64,000 nucleotides of DNA, taken from contig NZ_CP060394.1 of NCBI RefSeq assembly GCF_014274465.1, positions 2,790,001-2,854,000 on the forward strand. Direction: 5' to 3'. Below the pieces are notes generated by a model. It was given only the letters and a program-made list of their open reading frames with translations. It was not told the DNA's origin and ran no database searches. Shown here one piece after another: positions 26,776 through 37,794 of the stretch (the stretch's first letter is position 1; every line of letters starts with the position of its first letter). Source of the stretch: Alloacidobacterium dinghuense (lineage in GTDB: Bacteria > Acidobacteriota > Terriglobia > Terriglobales > Acidobacteriaceae). Made by a program: the position numbers and the translations under genes.

Positions 26776-26842
26776 CCCGCAATTCAATTAGAGCTGCTCA
26801 TTGCACGGTGGCAGAGTTGCACTCCCGAGATGGCCGTGGCGC

Positions 26843-27349
26843 TTATGCTGAGTGCCGGCTTTCTTGCATCGCGGGTTCAGATTGATGCTGCAGGAGTATT
26901 CGGAAAGCGAGTCCGTGGGTAATCAGCAGCAGCGGCACCAACAAAGTTGGAATGAAAAATGTGGCTCCCAACTGCCCTACTAATAATCCGGCATGATTGG
27001 CCTGGTAGAAAGTGTTGAGAAGATCGGCTGAACCCCAGAGGCTGAAAATCCATGCGGCGGCAATGCCGGCCGCACTGGGCAGCAATAGCAGCGAAAACAA
27101 CGCAAGTATCGCCGCAATGAAATCCCCATAGGCCGTGGAGTGCGCGAAGGCGGGCGGCAGATCGTGTGATACAACGCCGGGAACCAGGAGTGCCAACCCG
27201 ATGAAGCGGAAGCTGTGCAGGATGAGCAAAGGCCGCAACGCTTCGGTCCGTTGCCGTAGGCGGAGTGCCGGCCAGATATATCGAGCGGTGACTATCCCCC
27301 ACGCGATCAAGCTGAATGCGATGCTTACGAAAAACCAGAGTTGTGGCAT
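26843..27349 (-). CDS. multi-pass membrane protein, unknown function
   Basis: 168 aa with four to five hydrophobic helices: LWFFVSIAFSLIAWGIVTA, LILHSFRFIGLALLVPGVV, FIAAILALFSLLLLPSAAGI and a last one in LGATFFIPTLLVPLLLITHG. The ATG at 27349 lies 17 nt after the NmrA stop and has GGAG 9 nt upstream, so it is the third gene of that operon. No family I can name. The conserved HSFRFIGLA and HGLAF histidines might serve redox or metal roles, which is speculation. Confidence 0.65.
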   Translation of the reverse strand: MPQLWFFVSIAFSLIAWGIVTARYIWPALRLRQRTEALRPLLILHSFRFIGLALLVPGVVSHDLPPAFAHSTAYGDFIAAILALFSLLLLPSAAGIAAAWIFSLWGSADLLNTFYQANHAGLLVGQLGATFFIPTLLVPLLLITHGLAFRILLQHQSEPAMQESRHSA

Positions 27350-27365
27350 ACAGAGTGTCTCCTTA

Positions 27366-28487
27366 TCAGAATTCCAGCCGCTGACCGTGGCCAATAGGGG
27401 TGATTGGAGCCTTGTCGCGGTCTGGCGGCGTGGCGTTAGCGATGGCGTGCTCCCGCCGCCACACCTTCGAGTCGGTCGCGAACTGGGGCGCCGACGGGAA
27501 CGGACGCCGCAGTTCGCGGTCGTAGCGGTCCAGATCGAATCCAGGACTGAACGGGGCGAGCATGAACTGCCCGAACTCGCGCAGCCAATTGCCGAAGATC
27601 CGCTGGTTGCCAGGCAGCGCCGCGTAACGACGAGCGATCGTCTCGAAGTCCTCAGCGCGGCGGCCGGTCAAATCGAGCACGTCCGCGGTTGGCGCCCCCA
27701 GCTCGAAGGCGCCGCGCTTGTGATCGTCGATGTAGTAGCGAATGCCACTGAAGACATCGATCGGGTAGCCGCTCATCCGTGCGGCCTTCATGAACAGCCA
27801 GGTCGGGGTTGGCACGACCTTGACTGATCGCCCAATGGCTCGGCCGACGGCCTTGGCCATTTCCTCTGCGCCGAGAAGCTCCGGTCCAGTGGGACGGTAG
27901 CTTTTTCCGTCGTGCCGCGCAGGATCCATCAGCGCCGCGGCGGCGACTCGTGCGATATCTTCGTTGGAAGGTGGCGCGTTGCGGCTATTGCCGAAGATCC
28001 AGGGAAAGATGCCGAGATGTGCGGACGCCCCAATCGTCACCAGGTAGTCATCAGCGAAGAAGCCTGGGTTGACGATCGTATGCGCGACTCCAGGCATCAT
28101 GGAGAACAATCTATCGACGAGCCAGTGTTGGCGGGTCATGAGCGACGGATGCGAAGGGCTCGCCAGCCATTGGGAGAGGCCGACAATGTGTTCCAGCCGG
28201 GCTTCCTTGGCGGCGACCGCAAAGGCTACCGCGCCCTGAATCATGTAAGGATCGATAGGCGGACAATAATATGCCCGCTGGACATCCTTCAGCGCGTCGG
28301 CGACCCGCTCGGCATCGCTCATGTCGCCGACCGCGATCTCGGCTCCCTGCGCTTTCAGTCGCGCGCTGCGGCCATCTTCTCGGTGCACCAAGGCGCGGAC
28401 GGGATAGCCGGCCTTCAACAGTTCCATAACAACGACGCTTCCCGTCTTTCCCGTCGCGCCGATCACGACAATCCGTGGCTTGATCAT
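27366..28487 (-). CDS. NmrA-like NAD(P)-binding protein
   Basis: 373 aa; ATG at 28487 with GGAG 6 nt upstream. The N-terminal Rossmann motif VVIGATGKTGSVVVMELL and the GDMSDAERVADALKDV segment mark an atypical short-chain dehydrogenase of the NmrA group. PTGPELLGAEEMAKAVGRAI is the usual downstream part. The protein is longer than the roughly 290 aa norm because of a C-terminal extension of about 80 residues (FGNWLREFGQFMLAPFSP). Probably a redox sensor or oxidoreductase. It lies between the MIase-like gene and the membrane-protein gene in one operon. Confidence 0.85.
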   Translation of the reverse strand: MIKPRIVVIGATGKTGSVVVMELLKAGYPVRALVHREDGRSARLKAQGAEIAVGDMSDAERVADALKDVQRAYYCPPIDPYMIQGAVAFAVAAKEARLEHIVGLSQWLASPSHPSLMTRQHWLVDRLFSMMPGVAHTIVNPGFFADDYLVTIGASAHLGIFPWIFGNSRNAPPSNEDIARVAAAALMDPARHDGKSYRPTGPELLGAEEMAKAVGRAIGRSVKVVPTPTWLFMKAARMSGYPIDVFSGIRYYIDDHKRGAFELGAPTADVLDLTGRRAEDFETIARRYAALPGNQRIFGNWLREFGQFMLAPFSPGFDLDRYDRELRRPFPSAPQFATDSKVWRREHAIANATPPDRDKAPITPIGHGQRLEF

Positions 28488-28539
28488 GTTCGTCTCCTTC
28501 TGAGGGCTCTCTTCCTTAAGTAGCGCTATCGCGAGGGGG

Positions 28540-28950
28540 TCACTGCTGCGCTCCTGGGCCAATCAACATCCTGAGTGGCATCAAGGGTCCGACGGGAATG
28601 TACTCGTGATCCATCAACTGTTCCTTCGCAAGCGGCAGGGTTTCCATAATGGCGCGTGCTTCGTCCTCAGTCTTCGCGTCGACCAGAAAGACGACGCCTT
28701 TGCCATTGCCGCGCGAGTACCACTCACGGATTTTTCCGTCCAGGTAGAGCTTCACAGTTGTCCGAACCTCTGACGGCATCACAGCTATGATTTGTTGGGG
28801 AGTTACGCCCTGCCTGGGAGTCTCAATAACCAATACTTCGGATGGTGGAGGTATAGCCACGCTGGGCACGCCTGATGCGGTCCCGGATTGTGATTGCGCC
28901 AAGGACGCTACCGGAAGCGCCGCGATCAGAAGAGAAGTCATAAAGTTCAT
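28540..28950 (-). CDS. secreted YCII/muconolactone-isomerase-like small protein
   Basis: 136 aa. The ATG at 28950 follows AAGGA and begins a signal peptide (MNFMTSLLIAALPVASLAQ). The mature part has the ferredoxin-like pattern EWYSRGNGKGVVFLVDAKTE, then DEARAIMETLPLAKE, as in muconolactone isomerase-like and YCII proteins, but it is exported. First gene of the unit that continues with NmrA, 52 nt downstream; divergent from the ECF sigma gene. Role unknown. Confidence 0.65.
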   Translation of the reverse strand: MNFMTSLLIAALPVASLAQSQSGTASGVPSVAIPPPSEVLVIETPRQGVTPQQIIAVMPSEVRTTVKLYLDGKIREWYSRGNGKGVVFLVDAKTEDEARAIMETLPLAKEQLMDHEYIPVGPLMPLRMLIGPGAQQ

Positions 28951-29106
28951 TGGGTTGTCCTTTCGATTCTGGTTTGCTTGCTGGCGGCGTCTCGCTCGCC
29001 TGTCTGATATTTGCCCGCAGCACCCGGCGTGTGACACGATTGCGACTGATCGATTTTTTGACCGAACCCGGTCACAAACGCGGCTCGCGCGGCAAAGAGC
29101 TTAATA

Positions 29107-29661
29107 ATGAGCGAGGGAGATCAGGAACTTCGCGCTCTGATGGTCCGTTATCAGGGCGGATCGCTGGAAGCATTTCAGGAGATCTACGCCCAACTCGCAC
29201 CGGGAGTGCGCCGCTACCTGTTACATTTGGCAGCCGGCTCGGATATCGCCGATGATCTGCTTCAGGAAACCTTTCTTCAAATGCACCGGTCGAGAGCCGC
29301 ATACAACCCGAAATATGCGGTTAGACCTTGGGTGTTCGGTTTGGCGCGAAACGTTTTTCTGATGAATCGGCGTGCAGCCCGGCAATGGGCAAAGGTTCAT
29401 GAGTCGCGCGAGGACCTACCTGAATTGCCGGTGCTTCCGGAAGCGGACAGGCTCGGCTCCCAGGATGAGATCCGCCGAGGTCTAACGTATTTATCCCCTG
29501 ATCAGGTCGAAGCGCTGCTGCTGCACCATGAGTGGGGGTTCAGTTTCGAGGAGATCGCCGGGATGCTGGGCATTACCAGCGCGGCAGCTCGCGCCCGCGC
29601 CAGCCGGGGAATGGCAGAGCTGCGCGTGGCGCTGAATACTCTCCAAAGGACTCGTGCATGA
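29107..29661 (+). CDS. ECF-type RNA polymerase sigma factor
   Basis: 184 aa. Region 2 is seen in DIADDLLQETFLQMHR and VRPWVFGLARNVFLMNRR; region 4 in GLTYLSPDQVEALLLHHEWG followed by SFEEIAGMLGITSAAARARA. The next gene overlaps by four bases (ATGA) and is an NrsF-type membrane protein, so the pair is a sigma factor and its cognate anti-sigma, as with SigF-NrsF of Caulobacter. Such pairs respond to oxidative or envelope stress. Regulated genes cannot be read from here, but the divergent MIase-like/NmrA operon is a reasonable candidate. Confidence 0.92.
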   Translation: MSEGDQELRALMVRYQGGSLEAFQEIYAQLAPGVRRYLLHLAAGSDIADDLLQETFLQMHRSRAAYNPKYAVRPWVFGLARNVFLMNRRAARQWAKVHESREDLPELPVLPEADRLGSQDEIRRGLTYLSPDQVEALLLHHEWGFSFEEIAGMLGITSAAARARASRGMAELRVALNTLQRTRA

Positions 29662-30380
29662 TGGATCGTTCACCGAAGCCACCGGAAGCACTGATGCGGG
29701 CGATCGCCCAGGATCTCAGACCGGTCAAACCATCGCCACAACCGCTCCAACTGGCATTGCGAATGGTCCCCCTCGCTCTCCTGGTTTCGTCGCTGATTCT
29801 GCTGGCTATCGGACCCCGTTACGACTCAAGAATCTTAGGACCGCTGTTGACGTGGGGAGCCTCCGCCGCGCAGTTCGTATTGGCGATCGTGCTCGTCTGG
29901 ATCGCCGCGCACGAAAGCACCCCCGCCGGCAGGCTGCCGAGGCAGATGGTTTACCTTGCGGCCGCCGCGGGCTCTTTGCTTGTTATATTTGTCACCCTAC
30001 TCACCTTCTCGACAAGTCCTGCCACCGAACCTCTCCTGCGTGTCCCGCCACGGGTCAACGAAATGCTGCGTGACTCGCCATGGATCATGGGCTTCGCCTG
30101 CGGGATCGGCAGCACGCTAGCCGGCGGAATCCTGGTCCTGTTCTTCAGCCGCGCGTTTCGAAACTCGCTCGCCATCCGCCCCACTGTGGCGGGCGCCCTG
30201 TATGGGTCAGGCGCGGGTCTTGCGATCAATGCCGGTTGGCGGATTGCGTGCCCGTTTTCGACCCCGTGGCATGCGCTCGGAGCGCACGGAACAGCGATCA
30301 TGGCCACAGTGATCTTAGGAGCACTCATCGGGCGCTATTTAGGAAATCACAGATTCCCCATCGGCGGCGGACGTTCCTGA
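29658..30380 (+). CDS. nrsF: NrsF-type (DUF1109) six-helix anti-sigma factor
   Basis: 240 aa starting at ATG 29658, overlapping the sigma-factor stop. After a short cytoplasmic N-terminus (SPKPPEALMRAIAQDLRPVK) there are six hydrophobic helices: LALRMVPLALLVSSLILLAI; FVLAIVLVWIAA; MVYLAAAAGSLLVIFVTLL; WIMGFACGIGSTLAGGILVL; AGALYGSGAGLAINAGW; and GTAIMATVILGALIGRYLG. The late CPFSTPWHALGAHG segment is characteristic. DUF1109 proteins hold an ECF sigma factor at the membrane until a signal arrives. The family assignment rests on topology plus the translational coupling to the sigma gene. Confidence 0.82.
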   Translation: MMDRSPKPPEALMRAIAQDLRPVKPSPQPLQLALRMVPLALLVSSLILLAIGPRYDSRILGPLLTWGASAAQFVLAIVLVWIAAHESTPAGRLPRQMVYLAAAAGSLLVIFVTLLTFSTSPATEPLLRVPPRVNEMLRDSPWIMGFACGIGSTLAGGILVLFFSRAFRNSLAIRPTVAGALYGSGAGLAINAGWRIACPFSTPWHALGAHGTAIMATVILGALIGRYLGNHRFPIGGGRS

Positions 30381-30676
30381 AACGATCCAGCCCATCGCTC
30401 GTAGCTGCCCAGAGCGTTCCGGTATGGTCCACAGAAACGCGACGCCTACTATCGATGAATCCCTAAGCCACAAATCGAGATCTATACCTATGGAAGTTTG
30501 CGGTTCGCACGTCTGATTTGCGGAAGACGGCAGCGGAGACCAGGGTTCGGGTGCGAACGAAGGGATGCCTCGGGGTGTCGCCAACGCTCTCATACCTGAG
30601 GCGATGTACATCAAGCTCATCGCGGGTTCCATATGGAACCCGCAGTAGGGACATTGAGATGTCCCTTTTGTAGATC

Positions 30677-31345
30677 ATGCAGAGCGCAACGCACCAATAT
30701 TCGTTTAGTGCTTACAAGATGGAACAAGCGCGCATCGGGCGAAGGCGTCTTTATCCAGTCACCATTTTTTATGGTTTTTATTCTGTAGCGGTGGGGATTC
30801 TGGTTTGCCGGTCGCGGCATGCGATGGTAGGGATTCCATTCTTCCTGCTTGGGATAGGAGTTTGGACCCTCCTCGAATACCTATTCCATCGCTATGTCCT
30901 CCATGGGCGCTTTCCGCCAGGAGAAGGATTTGTCAGGCGCTTTTTGCACGAGCGTCTGGATCCTCTGCATGGGGAATACCACAAACACCCTTTCAACGGG
31001 GCGCACATAAGCGGCAAGTTGAGCGATCTACTTCCACTCTTTGCCTTAGCCGCGCCATTGAGTTTTGTTTTTCCCGTCTACACGATGCCGATATTTCTGG
31101 TCGGCATCATCCAACGCTATCTTGCGGAACAGTGGCTACACCACTCAATTCATTTCTGTAGTTTCAACAATGGCTACTTCAGAGCCATGAAGCGATACCA
31201 CTTGTATCACGACAGCCCACGTGGAATGGAGCGAGGATTCGGCTTAAGTAGGTGGTTTTGGGACATCGTCTTTAAAACGCAGTTTCCTCCGCCTGTTGAA
31301 GATGCCCTGTTCAGACGGAAAAATGCGTCGCAGGTAGGCCAGTGA
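30677..31345 (+). CDS. fatty acid hydroxylase/sterol desaturase superfamily protein
   Basis: 222 aa membrane protein with the di-iron histidine clusters of the superfamily: EYLFHRYVLH (about 63-72), LHGEYHKHPFNGAH (about 97-110) and EQWLHHSIHF (about 148-157), plus KRYHLYHDSP. Four hydrophobic helices surround them. These enzymes insert hydroxyl groups into lipids, for example 2-hydroxylation of fatty acyl chains or carotenoid hydroxylation. Its stop overlaps the GTG start of the next gene, so the two are translationally coupled. The start ATG at 30677 is not decided by a ribosome site; ATG 30719 is an alternative. Confidence 0.85.
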   Translation: MQSATHQYSFSAYKMEQARIGRRRLYPVTIFYGFYSVAVGILVCRSRHAMVGIPFFLLGIGVWTLLEYLFHRYVLHGRFPPGEGFVRRFLHERLDPLHGEYHKHPFNGAHISGKLSDLLPLFALAAPLSFVFPVYTMPIFLVGIIQRYLAEQWLHHSIHFCSFNNGYFRAMKRYHLYHDSPRGMERGFGLSRWFWDIVFKTQFPPPVEDALFRRKNASQVGQ

Positions 31346-32355
31346 CAGTCGCGAGCGCAATCATCAAGCTCTGCATTCGTGCATTCATTTTCTGTGTGTC
31401 TGGAACTGTGGCTGCAGTTGGGCAACGGTTCTCTGCCCCCGAACCTCAGACCGGCACCATTATGGGCACTGTAACCGACGTGCGGAACGACGTCGTTCCC
31501 GGTGCTGCAGCTGTACTGGATGGCCCTGCCTCGAGCGATCACCGAACAGTCGTGGCGAATGATAACGGATTTTTCGTATTCGAAAATGTAAAGCCTGGGG
31601 TTCCATATCACATCACCGTGAGCCAGACAGGATTTGCGAACTGGATCTCGCCAGCGATAACCCTAACGCCGAAACAATTCCTGCAACTCACGGGCGTCAA
31701 ACTCACGATCGCCGTGGCCATGACCACAGTGGCGGTAGCTCCCAACAACGAACAGCTTGCAACGCAGCAGGTTGAAGTCGAAGAAAAGCAGCGCGTCCTG
31801 GGGATCCTTCCGAGCTTTTATGCCGTTTACGATTCCCATCCCGTCCCGCTCACACCAAAGCTGAAGTTCAGGCTTGCCTCCAGGACCGCGACGGATCCGG
31901 TCACGTTCCTGGGCACGGGCTTCCTGGCCGGCCTGGATCAGGCGGCCGACAAGTTCGACTATCAGCAGGGCGCAAAGGGCTACGGCCAGCGCTACGGCGC
32001 CCGCTACGCGAATCTCCTTACCAACGTCATGATCGGCGGTGCTGTCCTGCCTTCCGTCCTGCACCAGGATCCCCGCTACTACTACCAGGGCACAGGCACA
32101 ACGGAGTCGCGTATCCTTCACGTCCTCTCCTATCCGTTTATCTGCAGGGGAGACAACGGACATCGCCAGCCGAACTATTCAAGCCTTGGAGGCTATCTCG
32201 CCTCTGGCGCCATTGCCAATGCCTATTATCCTGAATCGAATCGCGGCCCAAAACTGGTCTTCTCTACCGCCCTTGCTGACATGGGCGGCACCATGGTCAA
32301 CGCCTTCCTGGCGGAGTTCGTCATGAACAGGCCCACTCGCGCCGCCAAACAATAA
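31342..32355 (+). CDS. exported carboxypeptidase-regulatory-like domain protein
   Basis: 337 aa from GTG 31342, which overlaps the hydroxylase stop. It has a leader (KLCIRAFIFCVSGTVAAVGQ), then a transthyretin-like fold at about 37-115 (TIMGTVTDVRNDVVPGAAAV, later VANDNGFFVFENVKPGVPYH), and a 200-residue region (RTATDPVTFLGTGFLAGLDQ, then HQDPRYYYQGTG) that I have seen only in acidobacterial exported proteins. In this phylum the N-terminal domain usually precedes TonB-dependent receptors; here the barrel is missing. Coupling to the hydroxylase hints at an envelope role. Confidence 0.75.
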   Translation: MTVASAIIKLCIRAFIFCVSGTVAAVGQRFSAPEPQTGTIMGTVTDVRNDVVPGAAAVLDGPASSDHRTVVANDNGFFVFENVKPGVPYHITVSQTGFANWISPAITLTPKQFLQLTGVKLTIAVAMTTVAVAPNNEQLATQQVEVEEKQRVLGILPSFYAVYDSHPVPLTPKLKFRLASRTATDPVTFLGTGFLAGLDQAADKFDYQQGAKGYGQRYGARYANLLTNVMIGGAVLPSVLHQDPRYYYQGTGTTESRILHVLSYPFICRGDNGHRQPNYSSLGGYLASGAIANAYYPESNRGPKLVFSTALADMGGTMVNAFLAEFVMNRPTRAAKQ

Positions 32356-34251
<1,896 letters not shown>

Positions 34252-34270
34252 TCAAGCCCTGCATCCGCAG

Positions 34271-34615
34271 ATTTCAATGGTGATCCGGTTGACGGAGGAT
34301 GGAGTTGGACCGTTTGTCCTGCGGAAGCAGGACGGCGGTGAAAGAGCGGGGCTTCAGCCCCGCGTTACGATTTTAACCAAAATGGGCTTTAGCCCTGGGC
34401 TTTTCGCTGCTTCTCCTTTGTCAAGGGGATGATCCGCCAGATTTCAATGGTGATCCCTTTGACTGAGGTTGGAGTTGGACCGTTTGTCCTGCGGAAGCAG
34501 GACGGCGGTGAAAGAGCGGGGCTTCAGCCCCGCGTTACGACTTTAACCAAAATGGGCTTTAGCCCCGGGCTTTTCGCTGCTTCTCCTTTGTCAAGGGGAT
34601 GATCCGCCAGATTTC
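34271..34615. repeat. tandem duplication, 170-bp unit, two copies
   Basis: Unit 1 is 34271-34440 and unit 2 is 34441-34610, followed by the first bases of a third. The copies are nearly identical, with a few substitutions near their start. Each contains three small hairpins: GTCCTGC-ggaa-GCAGGAC, GCGGGGCttcaGCCCCGC (34346-34363 and 34516-34533) and GGGCTTTAGCCC. No coding frame is preserved. It looks like a palindrome-rich intergenic repeat that was duplicated in place. Confidence 0.85.
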
Positions 34616-34703
34616 CTGTAAGTGGCTGATTCAAAAGATCAAAAACACGGCCAGAATTGGCGTGTTTTCTCGCCGAACACGCTAAAATAGAAATAGGAAA
34701 AGA

Positions 34704-34733
34704 AAAGGCCGCCATTCGATGTGGGCGGCCTTT
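34704..34733. terminator. bidirectional Rho-independent terminator
   Basis: AAAGGCCGCC (704-713) and GGCGGCCTTT (724-733) form a perfect 10-bp stem with a 10-nt loop. T-rich tracts follow on both strands. It can end both the aldo/keto reductase and the convergent YncE/phosphoesterase transcripts. Confidence 0.85.
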
Positions 34734-34857
34734 CTTATTGAATCCAGATAATTTAGGTGCAAAGTACGCATTATCAATACTTTAGCGAGCCTTCAAACAG
34801 GCTTGTTTACCGTAAAGCCTGCTATTTCAGGAATTTAGCAATTTTAGGGGGAGGGGT

Positions 34858-37677
34858 TTAATCCCCGTCATCATCGTCGTCCTTGTGCGAACCATGCGGA
34901 TGCGTCACCATCCATGGAACCGGCTTGTTCCCCATCGCATCCCGCCAGAGGATGACGTTCAGCTTCCGGGCATCCGCGCGGTCCTCGTGGCTGAAGTCCA
35001 TCTTCGACGATTCCTTCGCGCCCGGGGCCTTGGGCGTATTGGCCGTACAGATCAAACCGTTGTCCCGGTTCGAGTAGTCGGCATCGAAGGCCGGCTGGTC
35101 ACCCGTACCGGCAAAGAGCGGAGCAATCAGAGGCGCAAAGGCATCGTTGTTATTCATCGGAGGAACGCCCAGCAAGTCCTCCATCGTGCGCAGGAAGCTG
35201 ACCGTCGTGTAGAACGTCGAGTCCACCTTCGGCTGCGCCGCCTTCGGCGAATACTTGCTGATTACCAGCGCAATGCTGCGATGCGCATCCACATGGTCCG
35301 CGCCATCCTGCGCGTCGTCCTCAAGGATGAAGAACGCCGTGTCATCCCAGTAAGGACTGTGAGACACAGCCTCGACCGCGCGGCCCACGGCCAGATCATT
35401 GTCTGAAACGGAAGCCTTCGGAGTCGGCGACCCCGGCGTTGTCCCCGCCGTGTGATCGTTGGGCAAACGCAGCATCACGAACGCGGGCATCGTGTCCTGC
35501 CCGCCATGGCGCGACGCAACCCACTCGCGGAAATGCGTCAGAAACTCCTCGACGCGAAGCTGGTCGGGAAACTTGAGATTGAAGTCCGGATACTGAGGAT
35601 CGAAATGCCCATCCAGTTCCGGCTTGGTAGCAACGTTCTTGAAGATGAGAGGAATCGCCCACGGATACGGACTCGTGCCTCCGCCATAGTTCGCCGGAAT
35701 TGCATCGCCCTTATGGATCGCCGCCAGCTTACAAGGCTCCCGCGGAGGCTCCGGCGTTCCCTTAAGCGGAGACTTGTCCTTGGGCGCTTCGCCCGAGTCA
35801 TCGCAGAACTTCGTCGAGACGAATTCGCCAAAGTGGTAGAGCGATTTGCCATGCTTCGCCAGATCGGTCCAGATGTAGCTGCTCGCCGGCTCATTCACAT
35901 CGGGAATGCCTTCAAGCAGCGGATAACCCTGCTCGACGACACCCTCAAAGTCATACACGCGCGCACTGCCGCGATACGATTGCTGCCAATTCTTTTCCGT
36001 GTAGTCGCTCGAGATCGCCGCATTCGACCAAACATGGCCGTCGCCGGAAACTTCGCCCGAATCGTAGAAGTTATCGAGCACGCCAAACTGCAACGCCAGC
36101 TTATGGAGGTTCGGAGTAATGTCGCGCCCGTACATCGTCAACGACGAGTCGCCATTGCCCGTACCCAGATCGCCGAAGATCTGATCATAAGTACGGTTTT
36201 CCTTAATGATGTAGATCACATGATGGATCGGGTTCGCGCTCGCCTTGAACTCGAGATGCTGTTCCGCTGCCTGCATCATGTTGCTGGCAACAACCTCGGA
36301 AGTAAGCTGCGGCAGTTCACGCTCAGCTGCGGTGACGTCCACCGTGGCCAGCGAACCATACAGCATCGTCCCGATATAAGTATGCGGACGCTTGATGCGC
36401 TTCGACTGATTGGGCGACGGATTGGCAGGTTGCGGTTGCGGCGCAGCATTGGGCCCAGTTCCCTTGCCCTTCGCCGTCGCAATGTAAAGTTGGCTGCCCT
36501 TGGTCGCCAGCGCCGTCGGATACCACTGAGTCGGAATGAAGCCCTTCGGCTCGGCCGCAGCATTCGGCTTCAGATCGCGCGTCAAGAACACTGCAACTGC
36601 GTCCGATCCGGAGTTGGCCGCATAGAGCGTCGCATCATCCGGCGAAAGCGCCACCGCGTCGGGCATCGCGCCAAAATACCGCTGCCCCGGCAGCTGCGAG
36701 TTAAACATTCCGGCAAGCTGCATGTGTTCGCCGTTGACGCGAACAGCTGCAACCGCATCGCGGTTCGCCAGCGCAACATAAAGAGTCTTGTCATCGCGGT
36801 TGAGAACCAACGCCGTGGGATGGGAACCGGGAGAAGTGGCAACATCCGGAGGAAGCAGCGCCAAGGTCTGCCCCACCTTGCCCGATTCAAGATCGAGTTC
36901 AGCGACAGCGGAGCCATTCCACAATGCAACGAAAGCGCGCCGACCGTCGTGGCTCGCAACCACAGCAATGGGATACTGCGACGGAACAACAGAATGACTC
37001 GCCAGTTCAAAACGGAGGACTATCTTACCCGATGCCGCATCGACCAAGAGCACATCATCCGAAAACTCATCAGCGACAAGAATCTGCTCGGCTCCAGCCT
37101 TGCTCTTGACGACCGCAAGTCCTGTGGGGGCAGGAATCGCCATCCCATCCGGAATCGGCTTCCCAATCTGGTTCTGCGTACGGCCTGCGGCAAGCTTCTG
37201 CAGCGGTATTGGAATCAACCGTTCCGGTGTAAGTGTGCTGCCGGTAAATGTATACACAGCAATGGCATTGCCGGGATTCGTCCCGTTACCTTCTGGCTCC
37301 TTCAGCGAATCGATGCTGGCATATACATGCGATCCGTCGCCGCTGAACGCCACGCCGTTGTAAAGCGTCTGTGCTGCGCCAATATCTGTACGTGAATCCG
37401 GAAAGTCGGCAAGCTTTCCCGTCTCGGTATCGAGCACTGCGATCGACTGCTGATAATTCGACTCGACGGTGCTGAACCCAGCATTGATAACGGCCAGGTA
37501 ACGATGATCCGGCGACCAGGCCATCGCCATTGGCAAGCTGTTCAGCCGCTGCGGCGAGCCTGGAACAGGCTCAATAATCTGCTTGCTTGTAGGCAGCGGA
37601 ACGGTTTGGGCAAGGCCAGCCGATTGAAGAAATATCGATGCAGCAACGGAGGAGAGCACAAGCAAAGATCGGTTCAT
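34858..37677 (-). CDS. secreted bifunctional YncE-type propeller/phosphoesterase
   Basis: 939 aa from ATG 37677 (AGG about 9 nt upstream), which gives the signal peptide SLLVLSSVAASIFLQSAGLAQ. Residues 40-430 are a seven-bladed YncE-like propeller (AMAWSPDHRYLAVINAG, then TLYVALANRDAVAAVRV, later LSPDDATLYAANSGSDAV). Residues 485-880 form a phosphoesterase domain with HVIYIIKENRTYDQIFGDLG, TPNLHKLALQFGVLDNFY, SGDGHVWSNAAI and AHRSIALVISKYSP, where His and Asp residues bind metal in the alkaline-phosphatase-like fold. The C-terminus is His- and Asp-rich (PHGSHKDDDDDGD). Probably an extracytoplasmic phosphohydrolase; substrate unknown. Confidence 0.88.
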   Translation of the reverse strand: MNRSLLVLSSVAASIFLQSAGLAQTVPLPTSKQIIEPVPGSPQRLNSLPMAMAWSPDHRYLAVINAGFSTVESNYQQSIAVLDTETGKLADFPDSRTDIGAAQTLYNGVAFSGDGSHVYASIDSLKEPEGNGTNPGNAIAVYTFTGSTLTPERLIPIPLQKLAAGRTQNQIGKPIPDGMAIPAPTGLAVVKSKAGAEQILVADEFSDDVLLVDAASGKIVLRFELASHSVVPSQYPIAVVASHDGRRAFVALWNGSAVAELDLESGKVGQTLALLPPDVATSPGSHPTALVLNRDDKTLYVALANRDAVAAVRVNGEHMQLAGMFNSQLPGQRYFGAMPDAVALSPDDATLYAANSGSDAVAVFLTRDLKPNAAAEPKGFIPTQWYPTALATKGSQLYIATAKGKGTGPNAAPQPQPANPSPNQSKRIKRPHTYIGTMLYGSLATVDVTAAERELPQLTSEVVASNMMQAAEQHLEFKASANPIHHVIYIIKENRTYDQIFGDLGTGNGDSSLTMYGRDITPNLHKLALQFGVLDNFYDSGEVSGDGHVWSNAAISSDYTEKNWQQSYRGSARVYDFEGVVEQGYPLLEGIPDVNEPASSYIWTDLAKHGKSLYHFGEFVSTKFCDDSGEAPKDKSPLKGTPEPPREPCKLAAIHKGDAIPANYGGGTSPYPWAIPLIFKNVATKPELDGHFDPQYPDFNLKFPDQLRVEEFLTHFREWVASRHGGQDTMPAFVMLRLPNDHTAGTTPGSPTPKASVSDNDLAVGRAVEAVSHSPYWDDTAFFILEDDAQDGADHVDAHRSIALVISKYSPKAAQPKVDSTFYTTVSFLRTMEDLLGVPPMNNNDAFAPLIAPLFAGTGDQPAFDADYSNRDNGLICTANTPKAPGAKESSKMDFSHEDRADARKLNVILWRDAMGNKPVPWMVTHPHGSHKDDDDDGD

Positions 37678-37794
37678 AATCGATAGCCTGAAAACTATCA
37701 CGACGACATTACAAAAGTCTTACAAGTGCCGTTCAGACAGGCTGATACGGTCTAAGTTGGACCTCATTTCCACCCCAAAGGAACCAGCCTTCGC

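Noticed and set aside
34271-34615. CRISPR array
   Set aside because: The repeat is a direct tandem of two 170-bp units without short repeats and unique spacers; no cas genes are present in the window.
35452-37395. 647-codon open frame on the + strand
   Set aside because: It is the antisense shadow of the YncE/phosphoesterase gene. Its translation is rich in Arg and has no domain, while the minus strand has clear motifs.
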